A stretch of DNA of 51,875 bases from JANXSD01 sp038206385 (GCA_038206385.1 JBBRAW010000012.1:1-51875), one strand, 5' to 3'; shown: positions 34,832 through 43,887, counted from the stretch's first letter. Notes: generated by a model from the letters alone, not told the origin. Translations and numbers: made by a program.

Positions 34832-35605
34832 TTAGATTATTCGTTTTATGAGTCTCAAATTATGAGTATATTTCTTAGTTTCAGAATTGAAAATACCATG
34901 ATGGTCGATATTGTCGATTCTAACTCTTCCAGAAGCATGTATGATGCGATTTTTGGAAATTAAAATCCCGACGTGAATGATTTTCCCTTCATCATTATCA
35001 AAAAAAGCAAGATCGCCAGGTTGAGATTCATCAAGTAAATGGATTCCATGACCTTGTTCTGACTGCATCCATGCATCACGTTTTAATGGAACTCCACTCA
35101 ACTTATAAACCATCTGCGTTAAACCCGAACAATCAATACCGAATGGTGATCTTCCTCCCCATAAGTAAGGCGCGTTTAAATACATAAAAGCATTCTCAAC
35201 TACGGCCTTAGTTCCAGAAGTTAATTCCGGTTGCCGTGCATTACCATCAAATTTGTAATTTTGATCACCTGTTCTACAACTCCCAGATCGAAACCATGGG
35301 AGTGTACTACCCAATACTATTGAATAGATATTTTGATGATTCAATAAAATTTGAACTAAATCAAAGGATAAAAAATCGTTCGACTTTTGTAATTCGTTAA
35401 AGTCTGGAAGACCAATCTCTAATTGCTGACTATTGTGTATCCAACCTTCATATTCATCATAAGACATTTTAATTCGAATCCATTCTTGATGTTTATCAAG
35501 AACAGTAAAGCTTTCCCCAAACAATAATTGACTTACAATTTCAGATCTATGTGCAGGTTCTAACCTTACCGATACAATACTCAAATTACATATTCCGTAG
35601 GCCAT
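34832..35605 (-). CDS. C40-family (NlpC/P60) peptidase with SH3 domain
   Basis: An SH3-like N-terminal domain (about 1-60, with WIRIKMSYDEYEGWIHNS) is followed by an NlpC/P60 domain: catalytic Cys159 in FGIDCSGLTQ, His211 in IIHVGIL and a third polar residue near His223. No signal peptide is present, so it is probably cytoplasmic, like the YkfC/dipeptidyl-peptidase VI group that cleaves gamma-D-glutamyl bonds in recycled cell-wall peptides. Same strand as, and 53 bases downstream of, the thiolase. Confidence 0.87.
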   Translation of the reverse strand: MAYGICNLSIVSVRLEPAHRSEIVSQLLFGESFTVLDKHQEWIRIKMSYDEYEGWIHNSQQLEIGLPDFNELQKSNDFLSFDLVQILLNHQNIYSIVLGSTLPWFRSGSCRTGDQNYKFDGNARQPELTSGTKAVVENAFMYLNAPYLWGGRSPFGIDCSGLTQMVYKLSGVPLKRDAWMQSEQGHGIHLLDESQPGDLAFFDNDEGKIIHVGILISKNRIIHASGRVRIDNIDHHGIFNSETKKYTHNLRLIKRII

Positions 35606-35658
35606 TATTAATGCTAGTACTTAGTCCGAAATAACATTGTGTTAAATAAGAAATATGA

Positions 35659-36837
35659 TTATAATAATTCAACAACTAATGCTGAAGCACCTCCTCCGCC
35701 ATTGCAGATTCCTGCCGCACCAATTTTAGCGTTATTTTGTTTTAAAACATGTAGTAATGTTACGATGATTCTAGCTCCTGAACATCCTAAGGGATGACCT
35801 AAAGCAACTGCACCACCATTAACATTTACACGACGAGCATCTAAACTCATTTCTTTATTATTCGCTAATGCTACAACAGAAAATGCTTCATTGATTTCGA
35901 AGTATTCTACATCATTCATTTTCAAGCCAGCTTTTTCAACGGCTCTTGGAAGTGCTTTAGAAGGAGCTGTAGTAAACCATTCAGGAGCTTGTTGTGCATC
36001 TGCATAACCTCTAATTTTTGCTATTGGCTTTATTCCTAATGAATCAGCTTTTTCTTTGCTCATTAATACAATCGCTGCTGCTCCATCATTAAGGGTACTT
36101 GCATTTGCTGCTGTTACAGTTCCATCTTTAGTAAAAACTGGACGTAAGGTTGGGATCTTATTAAAATCAACTTTTTTGTACTCTTCATCTTCACTAATAA
36201 CCAAAGTATCTTTGCCTTTTTGTACAATTGATACAGGAACAATTTCATCTTTAAAAAGACCTTTCGACCATGCAGTCTGCGCTCTTTTATAAGATTCTAC
36301 TGCGTAAGCATCTTGATCTTCACGACTTATTTTGCACTCAGTTGCACAAAGTTCTGCTGCACTCCCCATGTGATAGTCATTGTATACATCCCACAATCCA
36401 TCTTTAACTAAACCATCAATGATCTGTCCATTTCCTAATCGATATCCATTTCTAGCCTTATCGAGATAATAAGGAACAGCACTCATATTTTCCATTCCTC
36501 CTGCAACAACAACATCGTTATCACCTAACATAATACTTTGAGCAGCAAGCATGATCGCTTTCATTCCAGAGGCACATACTTTATTGATAGTAGTACTTGG
36601 AATCATATTAGGTAATCCAGAAAAAATTGATGCTTGGGTGGCTGGAGCTTGTCCTACGTTCGCTTGTAAAACGTTGCCCATGTAAACCTCATTTACATCC
36701 GAACCTTTGATTCCAGCTCTCTCAATTGCATCTTTAATTGCGATTGCACCTAATTGTGTTGCGGGAACCGAAGCTAAAACGCCTCCAAAACTTCCAATCG
36801 GCGTACGTACTGCTGATACAATGTATACTTCTTTCAT
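35659..36837 (-). CDS. Acetyl-CoA C-acetyltransferase (thiolase)
   Basis: Thiolases join or split acetyl-CoA units in fatty-acid or ketone metabolism. The 392-residue product has the acyl-binding Cys88 in NKVCASGMKA, His in NEAFSVVALAN, GHPLGCSGAR and the second catalytic Cys in CNGGGGASALV. The frame extends 20 codons upstream of 36837, but the ATG giving MKEVYIVSAVRTPIG is the family start. A TAACTTTG box lies about 30 bases upstream of this ATG. Confidence 0.93.
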   Translation of the reverse strand: MKEVYIVSAVRTPIGSFGGVLASVPATQLGAIAIKDAIERAGIKGSDVNEVYMGNVLQANVGQAPATQASIFSGLPNMIPSTTINKVCASGMKAIMLAAQSIMLGDNDVVVAGGMENMSAVPYYLDKARNGYRLGNGQIIDGLVKDGLWDVYNDYHMGSAAELCATECKISREDQDAYAVESYKRAQTAWSKGLFKDEIVPVSIVQKGKDTLVISEDEEYKKVDFNKIPTLRPVFTKDGTVTAANASTLNDGAAAIVLMSKEKADSLGIKPIAKIRGYADAQQAPEWFTTAPSKALPRAVEKAGLKMNDVEYFEINEAFSVVALANNKEMSLDARRVNVNGGAVALGHPLGCSGARIIVTLLHVLKQNNAKIGAAGICNGGGGASALVVELL

Positions 36838-36863
36838 AAAATTTTTAACTGATTTTGTGACTG

Positions 36864-36871
36864 CAAAGTTA
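36864..36871 (-). promoter_or_regulatory. Probable -7 element for the thiolase gene
   Basis: The minus strand reads TAACTTTG, a full TAnnTTTG match. Predicted start near 36860, about 23 bases before the ATG at 36837. The -33 element is not clear. Confidence 0.45.
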
Positions 36872-37021
36872 TGGAATTTCAAGCAGCATAAATTCAATCA
36901 AAACTTCAATATAACAGTATGAATCTATATGGTTGCTTTTTTGATGACACAAAACAATCATTAATAGCTACTTGTATCGGTTTAATAATCGAAAATACGT
37001 CGTTTGCACTCTTAAAATGAC

Positions 37022-37029
37022 TACCTTTG
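37022..37029 (+). promoter_or_regulatory. -7 element abutting the helicase start codon
   Basis: TACCTTTG is a full match to the -7 consensus and ends four bases before the helicase ATG at 37034. The predicted start of transcription is 37033, leaving a leader of about one base. A TTTG at 37003-37006 is 15 bases upstream, closer than the ideal 19. Confidence 0.4.
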
Positions 37030-37033
37030 CCGG

Positions 37034-38908
37034 ATGAAATCATTATCATTTGAAGAACTGGGCCTTGACAGTAAAATTCTCAAAGGCATCGAGGCTCTTG
37101 GTTTTACGGAACCAACGCCAATTCAGCGGGAGGCGATACCGCAATTACTAACAGAGAACCGTGATTTAATCGGACTGGCTCAAACAGGAACAGGGAAAAC
37201 AGCAGCTTTCGGACTTCCTCTTCTGCAAAAAATTGACACAAACGAAAACTATCCGCAAGCACTAGTGCTAGCGCCAACTAGAGAGTTGTGTATGCAAATC
37301 ACAAAAGACATTCAAAATTTCGCTCTGCATATGCCGAAGTTTTCAGTTGTCGCGGTGTATGGAGGAGCAAGTATTCAAGATCAAATTAGAACTATCCGCA
37401 AAGGTGTACACATCGTTGTTGCAACACCCGGACGTTTAATTGATCTTATTGATCGTAATGCACTCGATTTGCGTAAAGTAGATATCGTTGTATTAGATGA
37501 AGCTGATGAAATGTTGAACATGGGGTTTAAAGAGGATATAGATTATATTCTTTCTAATACTCCTGAGCATCGTAACACCTGGTTATTCTCGGCTACAATG
37601 CCCCGCGAAGTAAAAGCGATCTCTAAAAATTACATGCAAAACCCAATAGAATTAAGTATTGGAAAACGTGAAGAAGGAGCAGCTAATATCGAACACGTCT
37701 ACTATCTCGTTCGTGCAAAAGATCGTTATTTAGCTTTAAAAAGAATTGTAGATACTAGTCCTGAAATTTTCGCGATTGTATTCTGTCGTACTAAATTGGA
37801 ATCTCAAGAAGTTGCTGAACATTTAATTCGTGATGGTTATAATGCAGATGCCTTACACGGAGATTTAAGTCAACAACAACGGGATAAAGTAATGGGCCGT
37901 TATCGTGAGCGTTCTTTACAATTACTTGTTGCTACTGATGTAGCCGCTAGAGGTATCGATGTTCAAGATGTAACGCACGTTATTAATTATAATCTTCCTG
38001 ATGAATTGGAAAATTATATGCACCGTAGCGGTCGTACTGCGCGAGCAGGAAAATCGGGTGTTTCTATTTCAATTATCAACTTGAAAGAAGTTTCTAAAAT
38101 CCGTCAATTAGAACGACAACTTAACAAGAAGTTCGAAAAGAAAAATATTCCTAACGGTATTGAAGTTTGCGAAAGTCAATTAATGGGTCTTGTTAAAAAG
38201 GTTCATAATGTTGAAGTAAACGAAAAAGAAATTGAACCGTATTTGCCAGCTATTTATGGAGAATTAGCTGATATCGATAAGGATGAATTGATTCGTCGTT
38301 TCGTATCGATTGAATTTAATCGCTTCTTAGAATACTATCGCCGCGCTCCCGATTTGAACGTGGATGAAAGTTCAAGAAGAGAATCATCTGATCGTGGAAC
38401 TGAAGGATTTGGTGGACCAAGAGGAACTCGCATTTTTATGAGTGTTGGATCTAAGGATGGTCTTGATAAAGGAAAATTATTAAGATTCCTTTGTGATGAA
38501 TCAGGTGAAAAAGGTGCAATTTTCGGAAGAATTGATATTAAAGATGTATTCTCTTTTGTTGATGTTCAACCTGATCGTCTTGATGTGGTTATGAAAGCGA
38601 TTCATGGTCTCGATTATAATGGTCGTGAAGTGAGAGTTGAAATTACTAATGATAGCCAAGGTGGCGGTGGTGGAAGTAGAGGTGGAAGCGGAAGCAGAGA
38701 TAGTAGCCGCGGACCTCGTTCTGGCGGTGGAAGCCGTGAAGGTGGCGGTGGTTACAAACGCAGAAGCGACAGTGATCGTGGAAGTAGTGAACGTGGTGCA
38801 AGTGATCGTCCTAAAGAACGTTCTTATTCTGGAACAGGATCTAGCCGACCAAGTTCAAGACCTGATAGTGGTGGAGCGGATAGAAAAGATAAATTTAAGA
38901 AATGGTAA
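37034..38908 (+). CDS. DEAD-box RNA helicase with DbpA RNA-binding domain and RGG-like tail
   Basis: An ATP-dependent RNA-unwinding enzyme. Motifs in order: Q motif near residue 31, AQTGTGKT (49-56), PTRELC, the DEAD box in IVVLDEADEM, SAT, and HRSGRTARAG in the second helicase lobe. A DbpA-type RNA-binding domain follows (about 470-545, with IDIKDVFSFVDV). The last 80 residues are a Gly/Ser/Arg tail with GGGGSRGG-like repeats, typical of RNA chaperone helicases in cold-shock or ribosome assembly roles. The reading frame in the +1 direction over the tail is a shadow. Confidence 0.92.
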   Translation: MKSLSFEELGLDSKILKGIEALGFTEPTPIQREAIPQLLTENRDLIGLAQTGTGKTAAFGLPLLQKIDTNENYPQALVLAPTRELCMQITKDIQNFALHMPKFSVVAVYGGASIQDQIRTIRKGVHIVVATPGRLIDLIDRNALDLRKVDIVVLDEADEMLNMGFKEDIDYILSNTPEHRNTWLFSATMPREVKAISKNYMQNPIELSIGKREEGAANIEHVYYLVRAKDRYLALKRIVDTSPEIFAIVFCRTKLESQEVAEHLIRDGYNADALHGDLSQQQRDKVMGRYRERSLQLLVATDVAARGIDVQDVTHVINYNLPDELENYMHRSGRTARAGKSGVSISIINLKEVSKIRQLERQLNKKFEKKNIPNGIEVCESQLMGLVKKVHNVEVNEKEIEPYLPAIYGELADIDKDELIRRFVSIEFNRFLEYYRRAPDLNVDESSRRESSDRGTEGFGGPRGTRIFMSVGSKDGLDKGKLLRFLCDESGEKGAIFGRIDIKDVFSFVDVQPDRLDVVMKAIHGLDYNGREVRVEITNDSQGGGGGSRGGSGSRDSSRGPRSGGGSREGGGGYKRRSDSDRGSSERGASDRPKERSYSGTGSSRPSSRPDSGGADRKDKFKKW

Positions 38909-38967
38909 TTTGAGTTTTAACAATTAAATTCTATCATTTTAAATTTAATTAGCATAATGTAGTACAG

Positions 38968-38993
38968 AAAACCTGCCTCTTGAGGCAGGTTTT
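38968..38993 (+). terminator. Terminator after the helicase, upstream of guaA
   Basis: A perfect 12-bp stem (aaaacctgcctc / gaggcaggtttt) with a two-base loop runs directly into T-rich sequence. It ends the helicase transcript; the guaA -7 box starts three bases after it. Confidence 0.8.
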
Positions 38994-38995
38994 CT

Positions 38996-39003
38996 TATTT
39001 TTG
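38996..39003 (+). promoter_or_regulatory. -7 element abutting the guaA start codon
   Basis: TATTTTTG is a full TAnnTTTG match ending three bases before the ATG at 39007. The predicted start of transcription is the A of the ATG itself. The -33 region falls inside the preceding terminator and has no good TTTG match. Confidence 0.4.
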
Positions 39004-39006
39004 TCC

Positions 39007-40539
39007 ATGCACCAGTCGATCCTTATTATTGATTTTGGTTCGCAATACACGCAATTAATTGCAAGACGTATTCGTGAACTCAATGTATACTGCGAAATTC
39101 ATCCGTATAACAATCTTCCAGCAATCGCGGAAAATGTTAAAGGAATAATCTTAAGTGGAGGACCATCTTCAGTTCGTGATGTAAATGCTCCAGTAATCGA
39201 CACTAAACTTCTCAGAGGAAAATATCCGATACTTGGAATATGTTATGGAGCTCAATTGTTAGCATTACAAAGTGGAGGAAATGTACAACCATCAAAAATT
39301 CGTGAGTATGGACGAGCATTTTTAACGGTAAAGAATCACCAATCAAATATTTTAAATCATGTTGCAAATGAATCACAAGTTTGGATGTCGCATGCAGATA
39401 CAATTACAGAAATTCCATCTGATTTTGAAATTATCGCAAGTACTACAGATGTCAAAATCGCTGCATATCATGTAAATAATGAAAGTACTTTTGGATTTCA
39501 ATTTCATCCTGAAGTTGTTCATTCAACAGAAGGAAAAAGATTGTTGGAAAATTTCATCATGCAAATATGTGGATGTGAGGGTGATTGGACACCAGGCTCA
39601 TTTGTTGATGAAACTGTTGCGAATCTTAAAAACGAAATTGGTGATGATCAAGTGATATTGGGACTTTCAGGAGGAGTGGATTCAGGAGTAGCAGCCATGT
39701 TACTTCATAGAGCGATAGGAAAAAATCTGCATTGTATTTTTGTAAATAATGGGTTACTACGTAAAAATGAATTTGAGGAAGTATTACATGCTTACAAGAA
39801 TTTTGGATTAAATATTCAAGGTGTTGATGCTAGTAAGAATTTTTATAAAGAGCTAGAAGGCGTTTCTGATCCAGAACAAAAAAGAAAAATAATTGGAAGA
39901 GTATTTATTGAAGTTTTTGATCAAAAGGCGCATGAAATAAATAATGTTAAATGGCTAGCGCAAGGAACTATTTATCCTGATGTGATTGAGTCAGTATCAG
40001 TGAATGGTGGACCTTCAGCAACAATTAAGTCACATCATAATGTTGGTGGTTTGCCCGATTTTATGAAATTGAAAATTGTTGAACCATTGCGCAGTTTATT
40101 TAAAGATGAAGTAAGGAGAATTGGGCGTTCACTTGAGATGCCTGATGATTTATTAAATCGTCATCCATTTCCAGGTCCGGGTTTAGGAATAAGAATTTTA
40201 GGCGATGTAACGGTAGAAAAAGTGCGTATCATACAAGAAGTAGATGCGATTTTTATTGACGGATTAAAGACACATCAGTTATATGATAAAGTTTGGCAAG
40301 CTGGATCAATATTTCTTCCTGTCAATACTGTTGGAGTTATGGGTGATGAGCGAACGTATGAGAATGCGGTTTGTTTACGAGCGGTAACTTCCACCGATGG
40401 AATGACTGCGGATTGGTGTCATCTTCCTTATGATTTTTTAGGGAAGATATCTAATGAAATTATTAATAAGGTGAAAGGAGTAAATAGAGTTGTTTATGAT
40501 ATTAGCTCAAAACCACCTGCTACTATTGAGTGGGAATAA
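39007..40539 (+). CDS. guaA: GMP synthase (glutamine-hydrolysing)
   Basis: GuaA converts XMP to GMP. The 510-residue product has the glutamine amidotransferase domain (catalytic Cys79 in GICYGAQL, with His/Glu in FHPEVVHS), the ATP pyrophosphatase domain with SGGVDS (P loop), and the C-terminal dimerisation domain (RHPFPGPGLGIRI). The frame is open from a TTG at 38980 inside the terminator; the ATG at 39007 (MHQSILIIDFGSQ) is the family start. Confidence 0.96.
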   Translation: MHQSILIIDFGSQYTQLIARRIRELNVYCEIHPYNNLPAIAENVKGIILSGGPSSVRDVNAPVIDTKLLRGKYPILGICYGAQLLALQSGGNVQPSKIREYGRAFLTVKNHQSNILNHVANESQVWMSHADTITEIPSDFEIIASTTDVKIAAYHVNNESTFGFQFHPEVVHSTEGKRLLENFIMQICGCEGDWTPGSFVDETVANLKNEIGDDQVILGLSGGVDSGVAAMLLHRAIGKNLHCIFVNNGLLRKNEFEEVLHAYKNFGLNIQGVDASKNFYKELEGVSDPEQKRKIIGRVFIEVFDQKAHEINNVKWLAQGTIYPDVIESVSVNGGPSATIKSHHNVGGLPDFMKLKIVEPLRSLFKDEVRRIGRSLEMPDDLLNRHPFPGPGLGIRILGDVTVEKVRIIQEVDAIFIDGLKTHQLYDKVWQAGSIFLPVNTVGVMGDERTYENAVCLRAVTSTDGMTADWCHLPYDFLGKISNEIINKVKGVNRVVYDISSKPPATIEWE

Positions 40540-40548
40540 AATACGATT

Positions 40549-41802
40549 ATGCAAATACGTTTTCATTACATGCTACTTTTTGTACTCATCCTTTCTGGAT
40601 GTGCTTCACGTAAGCGTAGTGCAACAATTACTCCTGTAGCAAAAGAAGTTGTTGCAATTCCTGATAGTACAAAAAATCAGCACGAAAAATTTGAGACTAA
40701 AATCGATACTGTTAAAACTGTTTATACGATAGGTTTAGTATTACCATTACAATTAGAAAATCATTTTAGGAATGATACAATTTCGGATAATGCTCCGTTA
40801 TTAATTCCTGAAGCAATTCCCGCACTTCAGTTCTATGAAGGTGCATTAGCAGCTAAAGATTCATTAGCAAATATTCCATTAGCAGTAAAGTTTAGAATTT
40901 TTGATTGCTCTGGTGATTCTATGGATAATGTTAAACTTATAAATTCTATTGATTTAAGAAAATGTGATGCAGTAATTTTAATGACATCATCTTCTTTAAA
41001 TACTGCGATAATAAAAGCAGCAGCAAAGAACACTATTCCTTTTATTATTTTACAAAACTCAAACACGCAAATACTTGAATCGAATCCCAATATTTGGTTA
41101 TCGACACCAAGCAATACTTCTCAAATTCGATTAGCTGCAACATATCTTTTTAAAACGTATCCTACTTCACAATTTATTACTGTATTCAGAGAGGTTCGTA
41201 AAGAAAGCGATTTAGCCTCATTATTTTCAAATGTAATTGATAGTTTGTCTGGAGCAAATAATATTTGTTTGAAAGTAAATTATTTGAAAGGTACTGGATG
41301 GTCAAGTTTGCAAAGTAAATTTTCAAAGCAGAAAAGAAATGTTTTAATCATTCCTACATCTGATGAGTCTTATCTTTCTTCTATTATCACAAAGCTTGAT
41401 GATATAAAAAATGATTACACTTTTTTATTAGCGGGACTTCCTACTTGGGAAAATTTCGAAGCTATTGATCCACTAAAACTTCAAAATTATAATACGCATT
41501 TTTTTAATGGATTATTTATTGATTCGGAAAATGGGAGAAATCAAAAATTTAGAAAAGCATTCGTTGATACTTACCATACAGATGCATTAGATCAAGCTTT
41601 CGAAGGATTTGATTTAGTAAGTTATTTAGTGACTAACTTTAATGCAAATCAAAAAAAGTATAACCACTATATTTCAATACCTAATTTTGAATCTCCCCAA
41701 ATAGGTTATGACTTTTTAGAAATGGGAACTGGATCAGGTAAGGAAAATCAATCCATCTCCATTTTAAAATATGGAGATTATAAATTGATAAAAGTTAAAT
41801 AG
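40549..41802 (+). CDS. Lipoprotein with periplasmic-binding-protein-like fold
   Basis: The 417-residue protein has a lipobox (LSGC, lipidated Cys18) and then a fold resembling the amino-acid/branched-chain ABC substrate-binding family: the opening TIGLVLPLQLENH, LQFYEGALAAKDSL and the second-lobe segment NTHFFNGLFID are characteristic. Bacteroidota homologues often carry LysM domains ahead of this region; here there is none. It starts nine bases after guaA. No transport genes adjoin, so it may be a cell-envelope sensor or LpoA-like factor rather than a transporter part (inference). Confidence 0.75.
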   Translation: MQIRFHYMLLFVLILSGCASRKRSATITPVAKEVVAIPDSTKNQHEKFETKIDTVKTVYTIGLVLPLQLENHFRNDTISDNAPLLIPEAIPALQFYEGALAAKDSLANIPLAVKFRIFDCSGDSMDNVKLINSIDLRKCDAVILMTSSSLNTAIIKAAAKNTIPFIILQNSNTQILESNPNIWLSTPSNTSQIRLAATYLFKTYPTSQFITVFREVRKESDLASLFSNVIDSLSGANNICLKVNYLKGTGWSSLQSKFSKQKRNVLIIPTSDESYLSSIITKLDDIKNDYTFLLAGLPTWENFEAIDPLKLQNYNTHFFNGLFIDSENGRNQKFRKAFVDTYHTDALDQAFEGFDLVSYLVTNFNANQKKYNHYISIPNFESPQIGYDFLEMGTGSGKENQSISILKYGDYKLIKVK

Positions 41803-41804
41803 AT

Positions 41805-42338
41805 TTATTGTAAATAAACATCAATCAAGCCTTCGGGAATGGTTACGTAAATCTTTTTTTCTACTCGATCAATTTTGCTTATAAAAATTTCAGACAATGG
41901 AAATAGTACTGCCTTTTCATTTTTGATAAATTCCCCTACTGCATGTTGGGGTAATTCATAAACGTTAGTTACTTCTCCTAAATCTCCTTCTTTTTCATCG
42001 ATAATTGTAAATCCAATTATTTCATGGAAATAAAATTTTTTGCCACGAAGTTTTGGTAAGGATGATAAGGGTTGATAAAGATCCAATTTCAAATATTGCT
42101 CTGTAGCATTAATATCTTCAACTCCTACTAAATGGATTACAGCAGTATGTTCATGTTCTTTTATACTTATAACTTTAGAAACATCAAATTCTTTAAGTGA
42201 TCCTTCTACATCAACATAAATTAATTTCATTTTTTTATATCGCGACATTGAATCACTATCTAGATAAATAACAACATCGCCTTTAACACCATGCGGACGA
42301 AGTATTTTGCCTAAAAGAAAATATTCTGGATGCAACAT
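41805..42338 (-). CDS. rimM: Ribosome maturation factor RimM
   Basis: RimM helps mature the head of the 30S subunit and binds S19. The N-terminal domain carries LLGKILRPHGVKGDVVIYLDSD (read in parts; family motif GxLxxxHGVKG), and the PRC-barrel C-terminal domain has ELPQHAVGEF and a VTIPEGLIDVYL end. It follows rpsP across a terminator that may lower its expression. Convergent with the lipoprotein gene; two bases separate the stop codons. Confidence 0.93.
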   Translation of the reverse strand: MLHPEYFLLGKILRPHGVKGDVVIYLDSDSMSRYKKMKLIYVDVEGSLKEFDVSKVISIKEHEHTAVIHLVGVEDINATEQYLKLDLYQPLSSLPKLRGKKFYFHEIIGFTIIDEKEGDLGEVTNVYELPQHAVGEFIKNEKAVLFPLSEIFISKIDRVEKKIYVTIPEGLIDVYLQ

Positions 42339-42395
42339 GACAACAATTTTTCTTAATTTATATATGTTAATGAAATAGGATTCAAATCTAAAAAA

Positions 42396-42421
42396 AATCC
42401 TGCCCTAATTAGGGCAGGATT
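42396..42421 (-). terminator. Terminator or attenuator between rpsP and rimM
   Basis: A perfect 11-bp stem (aatcctgccct / agggcaggatt) with an aatt loop is followed on the minus strand by a T run. It lies between two genes usually co-transcribed, so it may be an attenuator. Confidence 0.75.
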
Positions 42422-42442
42422 TCAATGAAATAACAGGATAAA

Positions 42443-42991
42443 TTATGCTTCTGATGGAGCTTCTCCGCCTTCTGTTTCAGAAGCAGGAGCAGTATCTGCT
42501 TCTGGACTTACTTCTTCTGGTGTGAATAATGCTTCAGCAGCTTTCTTCTTAATAGCTTCTGCACGTGCGTCACTCACCTTTAATTCCTGAGCAATACGAG
42601 ATGTATGATCCTTTTTCGAAGCATCAGATAGGCGCGTTTTTTTCGCATCAATCTTATTTACTTTTTCTTGAATCCAGATGTCGTATTTTGCATCTGCCTG
42701 TTCCTGAGTGATTGCACCTTTTGCAACACCTTTATTGAGATGGACGCGGAACATTACTCCTTTGTAGCTGAGAATAGCTTTAGCCGTATCTGTTGGCTCT
42801 GCTCCTTTCATCATCCACTCAGCAGCACGCTCAGTGTTCAAATCAATTGTGGCGGGGTCGGTGATTGGATTGTAAGACCCAATACGTTCAATGAATCGAC
42901 CGTCTCTCGGAGCACGACTATCCGCCACCACAATATGGAAGAAAGGTCTGCCCTTTTTTCCATGACGCTGTAATCTAATTTTAGCTGACAT
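42443..42991 (-). CDS. rpsP: 30S ribosomal protein S16 with long C-terminal extension
   Basis: S16 binds 16S rRNA early in assembly. The core is residues 1-85 (MSAKIRLQRHGKKGRPFFHIVVADSR read in parts, DGRFIERIGSYNP, TDTAKAILSYKGV). E. coli S16 is 82 residues, but this one has 182: the extra 100 residues are a Lys/Arg/Ala-rich linker and then an acidic Ala/Glu/Ser tail. Such tails are usual in Bacteroidota. First gene of the rpsP-rimM pair. Confidence 0.95.
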   Translation of the reverse strand: MSAKIRLQRHGKKGRPFFHIVVADSRAPRDGRFIERIGSYNPITDPATIDLNTERAAEWMMKGAEPTDTAKAILSYKGVMFRVHLNKGVAKGAITQEQADAKYDIWIQEKVNKIDAKKTRLSDASKKDHTSRIAQELKVSDARAEAIKKKAAEALFTPEEVSPEADTAPASETEGGEAPSEA

Positions 42992-43011
42992 ATGTTGTTT
43001 GCTTTTTTTAT

Positions 43012-43034
43012 CCCCACATCTCCGTGTTGCGGGG
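43012..43034 (-). promoter_or_regulatory. Hairpin in the rpsP leader
   Basis: On the minus strand CCCCGCA pairs with TGTGGGG (seven pairs, one G-U) around a nine-base loop, 21 bases before the rpsP ATG, in an otherwise AT-rich leader. A GATCTTTG (one mismatch from the -7 box) at 43046-43039 lies just upstream, so the hairpin would sit at the very 5' end of the mRNA. Confidence 0.4.
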
Positions 43035-43628
43035 GCGGCAAAGATCGAAAAAAATCTTATAAGTTGTATACTATTTTAGCATTTTTGAATTGATCCAATT
43101 GCGTTAGCCTTTTTGATTGTAAATAATTAATTATTAATAATATATAAACAATGCCGAGTTTGATGCAATATTGAACCGAAATTAAAAATCTATATAGAAG
43201 GATGGTAAGCGCCTATTTAAGATACCATTGAAAAATTAAATTTAATTTTAAACAATAATCATATTCTAAATTTCACATTTTTACTAAATAATTAAGTCGC
43301 AAATATGCAAGAATTGTGAACTTTTTTACAATATAAAATCAAAATCAATTTTTGGTTTAGTTTAATACGGCATCGCACCTCTTAGAACCATAAAGGCGCA
43401 TAGAGAAAATTAAATATAGGGATATGAGATTTATCCCCAAATTTTATAATTAATTGAATTTTAGATATTTATAACCATTTTATATTTTTTGTAAGATCTT
43501 GAATGTAATTATAAAATCAATTTTCAATTTCTACCTTATCATTGTCAGGTAAGCAAACCAATTGTCTAACAAATAAAAAATCTGCTGGCCTATGGCTTAA
43601 ACGAAAAACTACAAATCCCGAAAAAGAA

Positions 43629-43654
43629 AACCATGGCAATAGCTGTGGTTTTTT
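43629..43654. terminator. Terminator-like hairpin
   Basis: aaaaccatggc pairs with gctgtggtttt around an aata loop: 11 bp with two G-U pairs. On the plus strand it runs into T6, and on the minus strand into TTTTCTTTTT, so it could stop transcripts in either direction. Confidence 0.6.
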
Positions 43655-43698
43655 CAGTTTAAAGCGTTTACAGATTTCTAAATTGCATTTGAATGATC

Positions 43699-43815
43699 TT
43701 ATTTTTCATTTAAAAGTTCTGAATACTTAGGATCTAATTTTTTGTCATTAAGGATTATTGAATAATCTACAATGCTGGAAATTACCTGTGTATAAATTTC
43801 GATAAGCTCATTCAT
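43699..43815 (-). CDS. Possible small protein, 38 codons
   Basis: A clean ATG-to-TAA frame gives MNELIEIYTQVISSIVDYSI and continues ILNDKKLDPKYSELLNEK. The composition is protein-like (amphipathic helix, acid/base balance), and the frame is followed by the hairpin at 43629-43654 as a possible terminator. There is an in-frame stop just upstream of the ATG, no clear ribosome-binding site and no family I know. It could be a real small protein or the end of a decayed gene. Confidence 0.35.
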   Translation of the reverse strand: MNELIEIYTQVISSIVDYSIILNDKKLDPKYSELLNEK

Positions 43816-43879
43816 AGTTCATTAGCGAAAATATACCTCTTTACGTAAAGTCATCCATAAAAGGAAGCTTGTTTCGTAT

Positions 43880-43887
43880 TAAATTTG
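43880..43887 (+). promoter_or_regulatory. Probable -7 element for dnaE
   Basis: TAAATTTG, a full match to TAnnTTTG, with a predicted start near 43891 and a 19-base leader. No good -33 element is seen. Confidence 0.45.

Noticed and set aside
38637..38927. 96-codon Val/Ala/Glu-rich frame over the helicase tail
   Set aside because: It is the out-of-frame reading of the repetitive Gly/Arg/Ser codons of the RGG tail.
43370..43420. A stretch resembling intergenic tcttagaaccataaaggcg repeats of Bacteroidota
   Set aside because: Only one copy is in the window and I cannot confirm a repeat family.
43542..43730. 62-codon plus-strand frame in the gap before dnaE
   Set aside because: It runs through the terminator-like hairpin and has no protein-like pattern.
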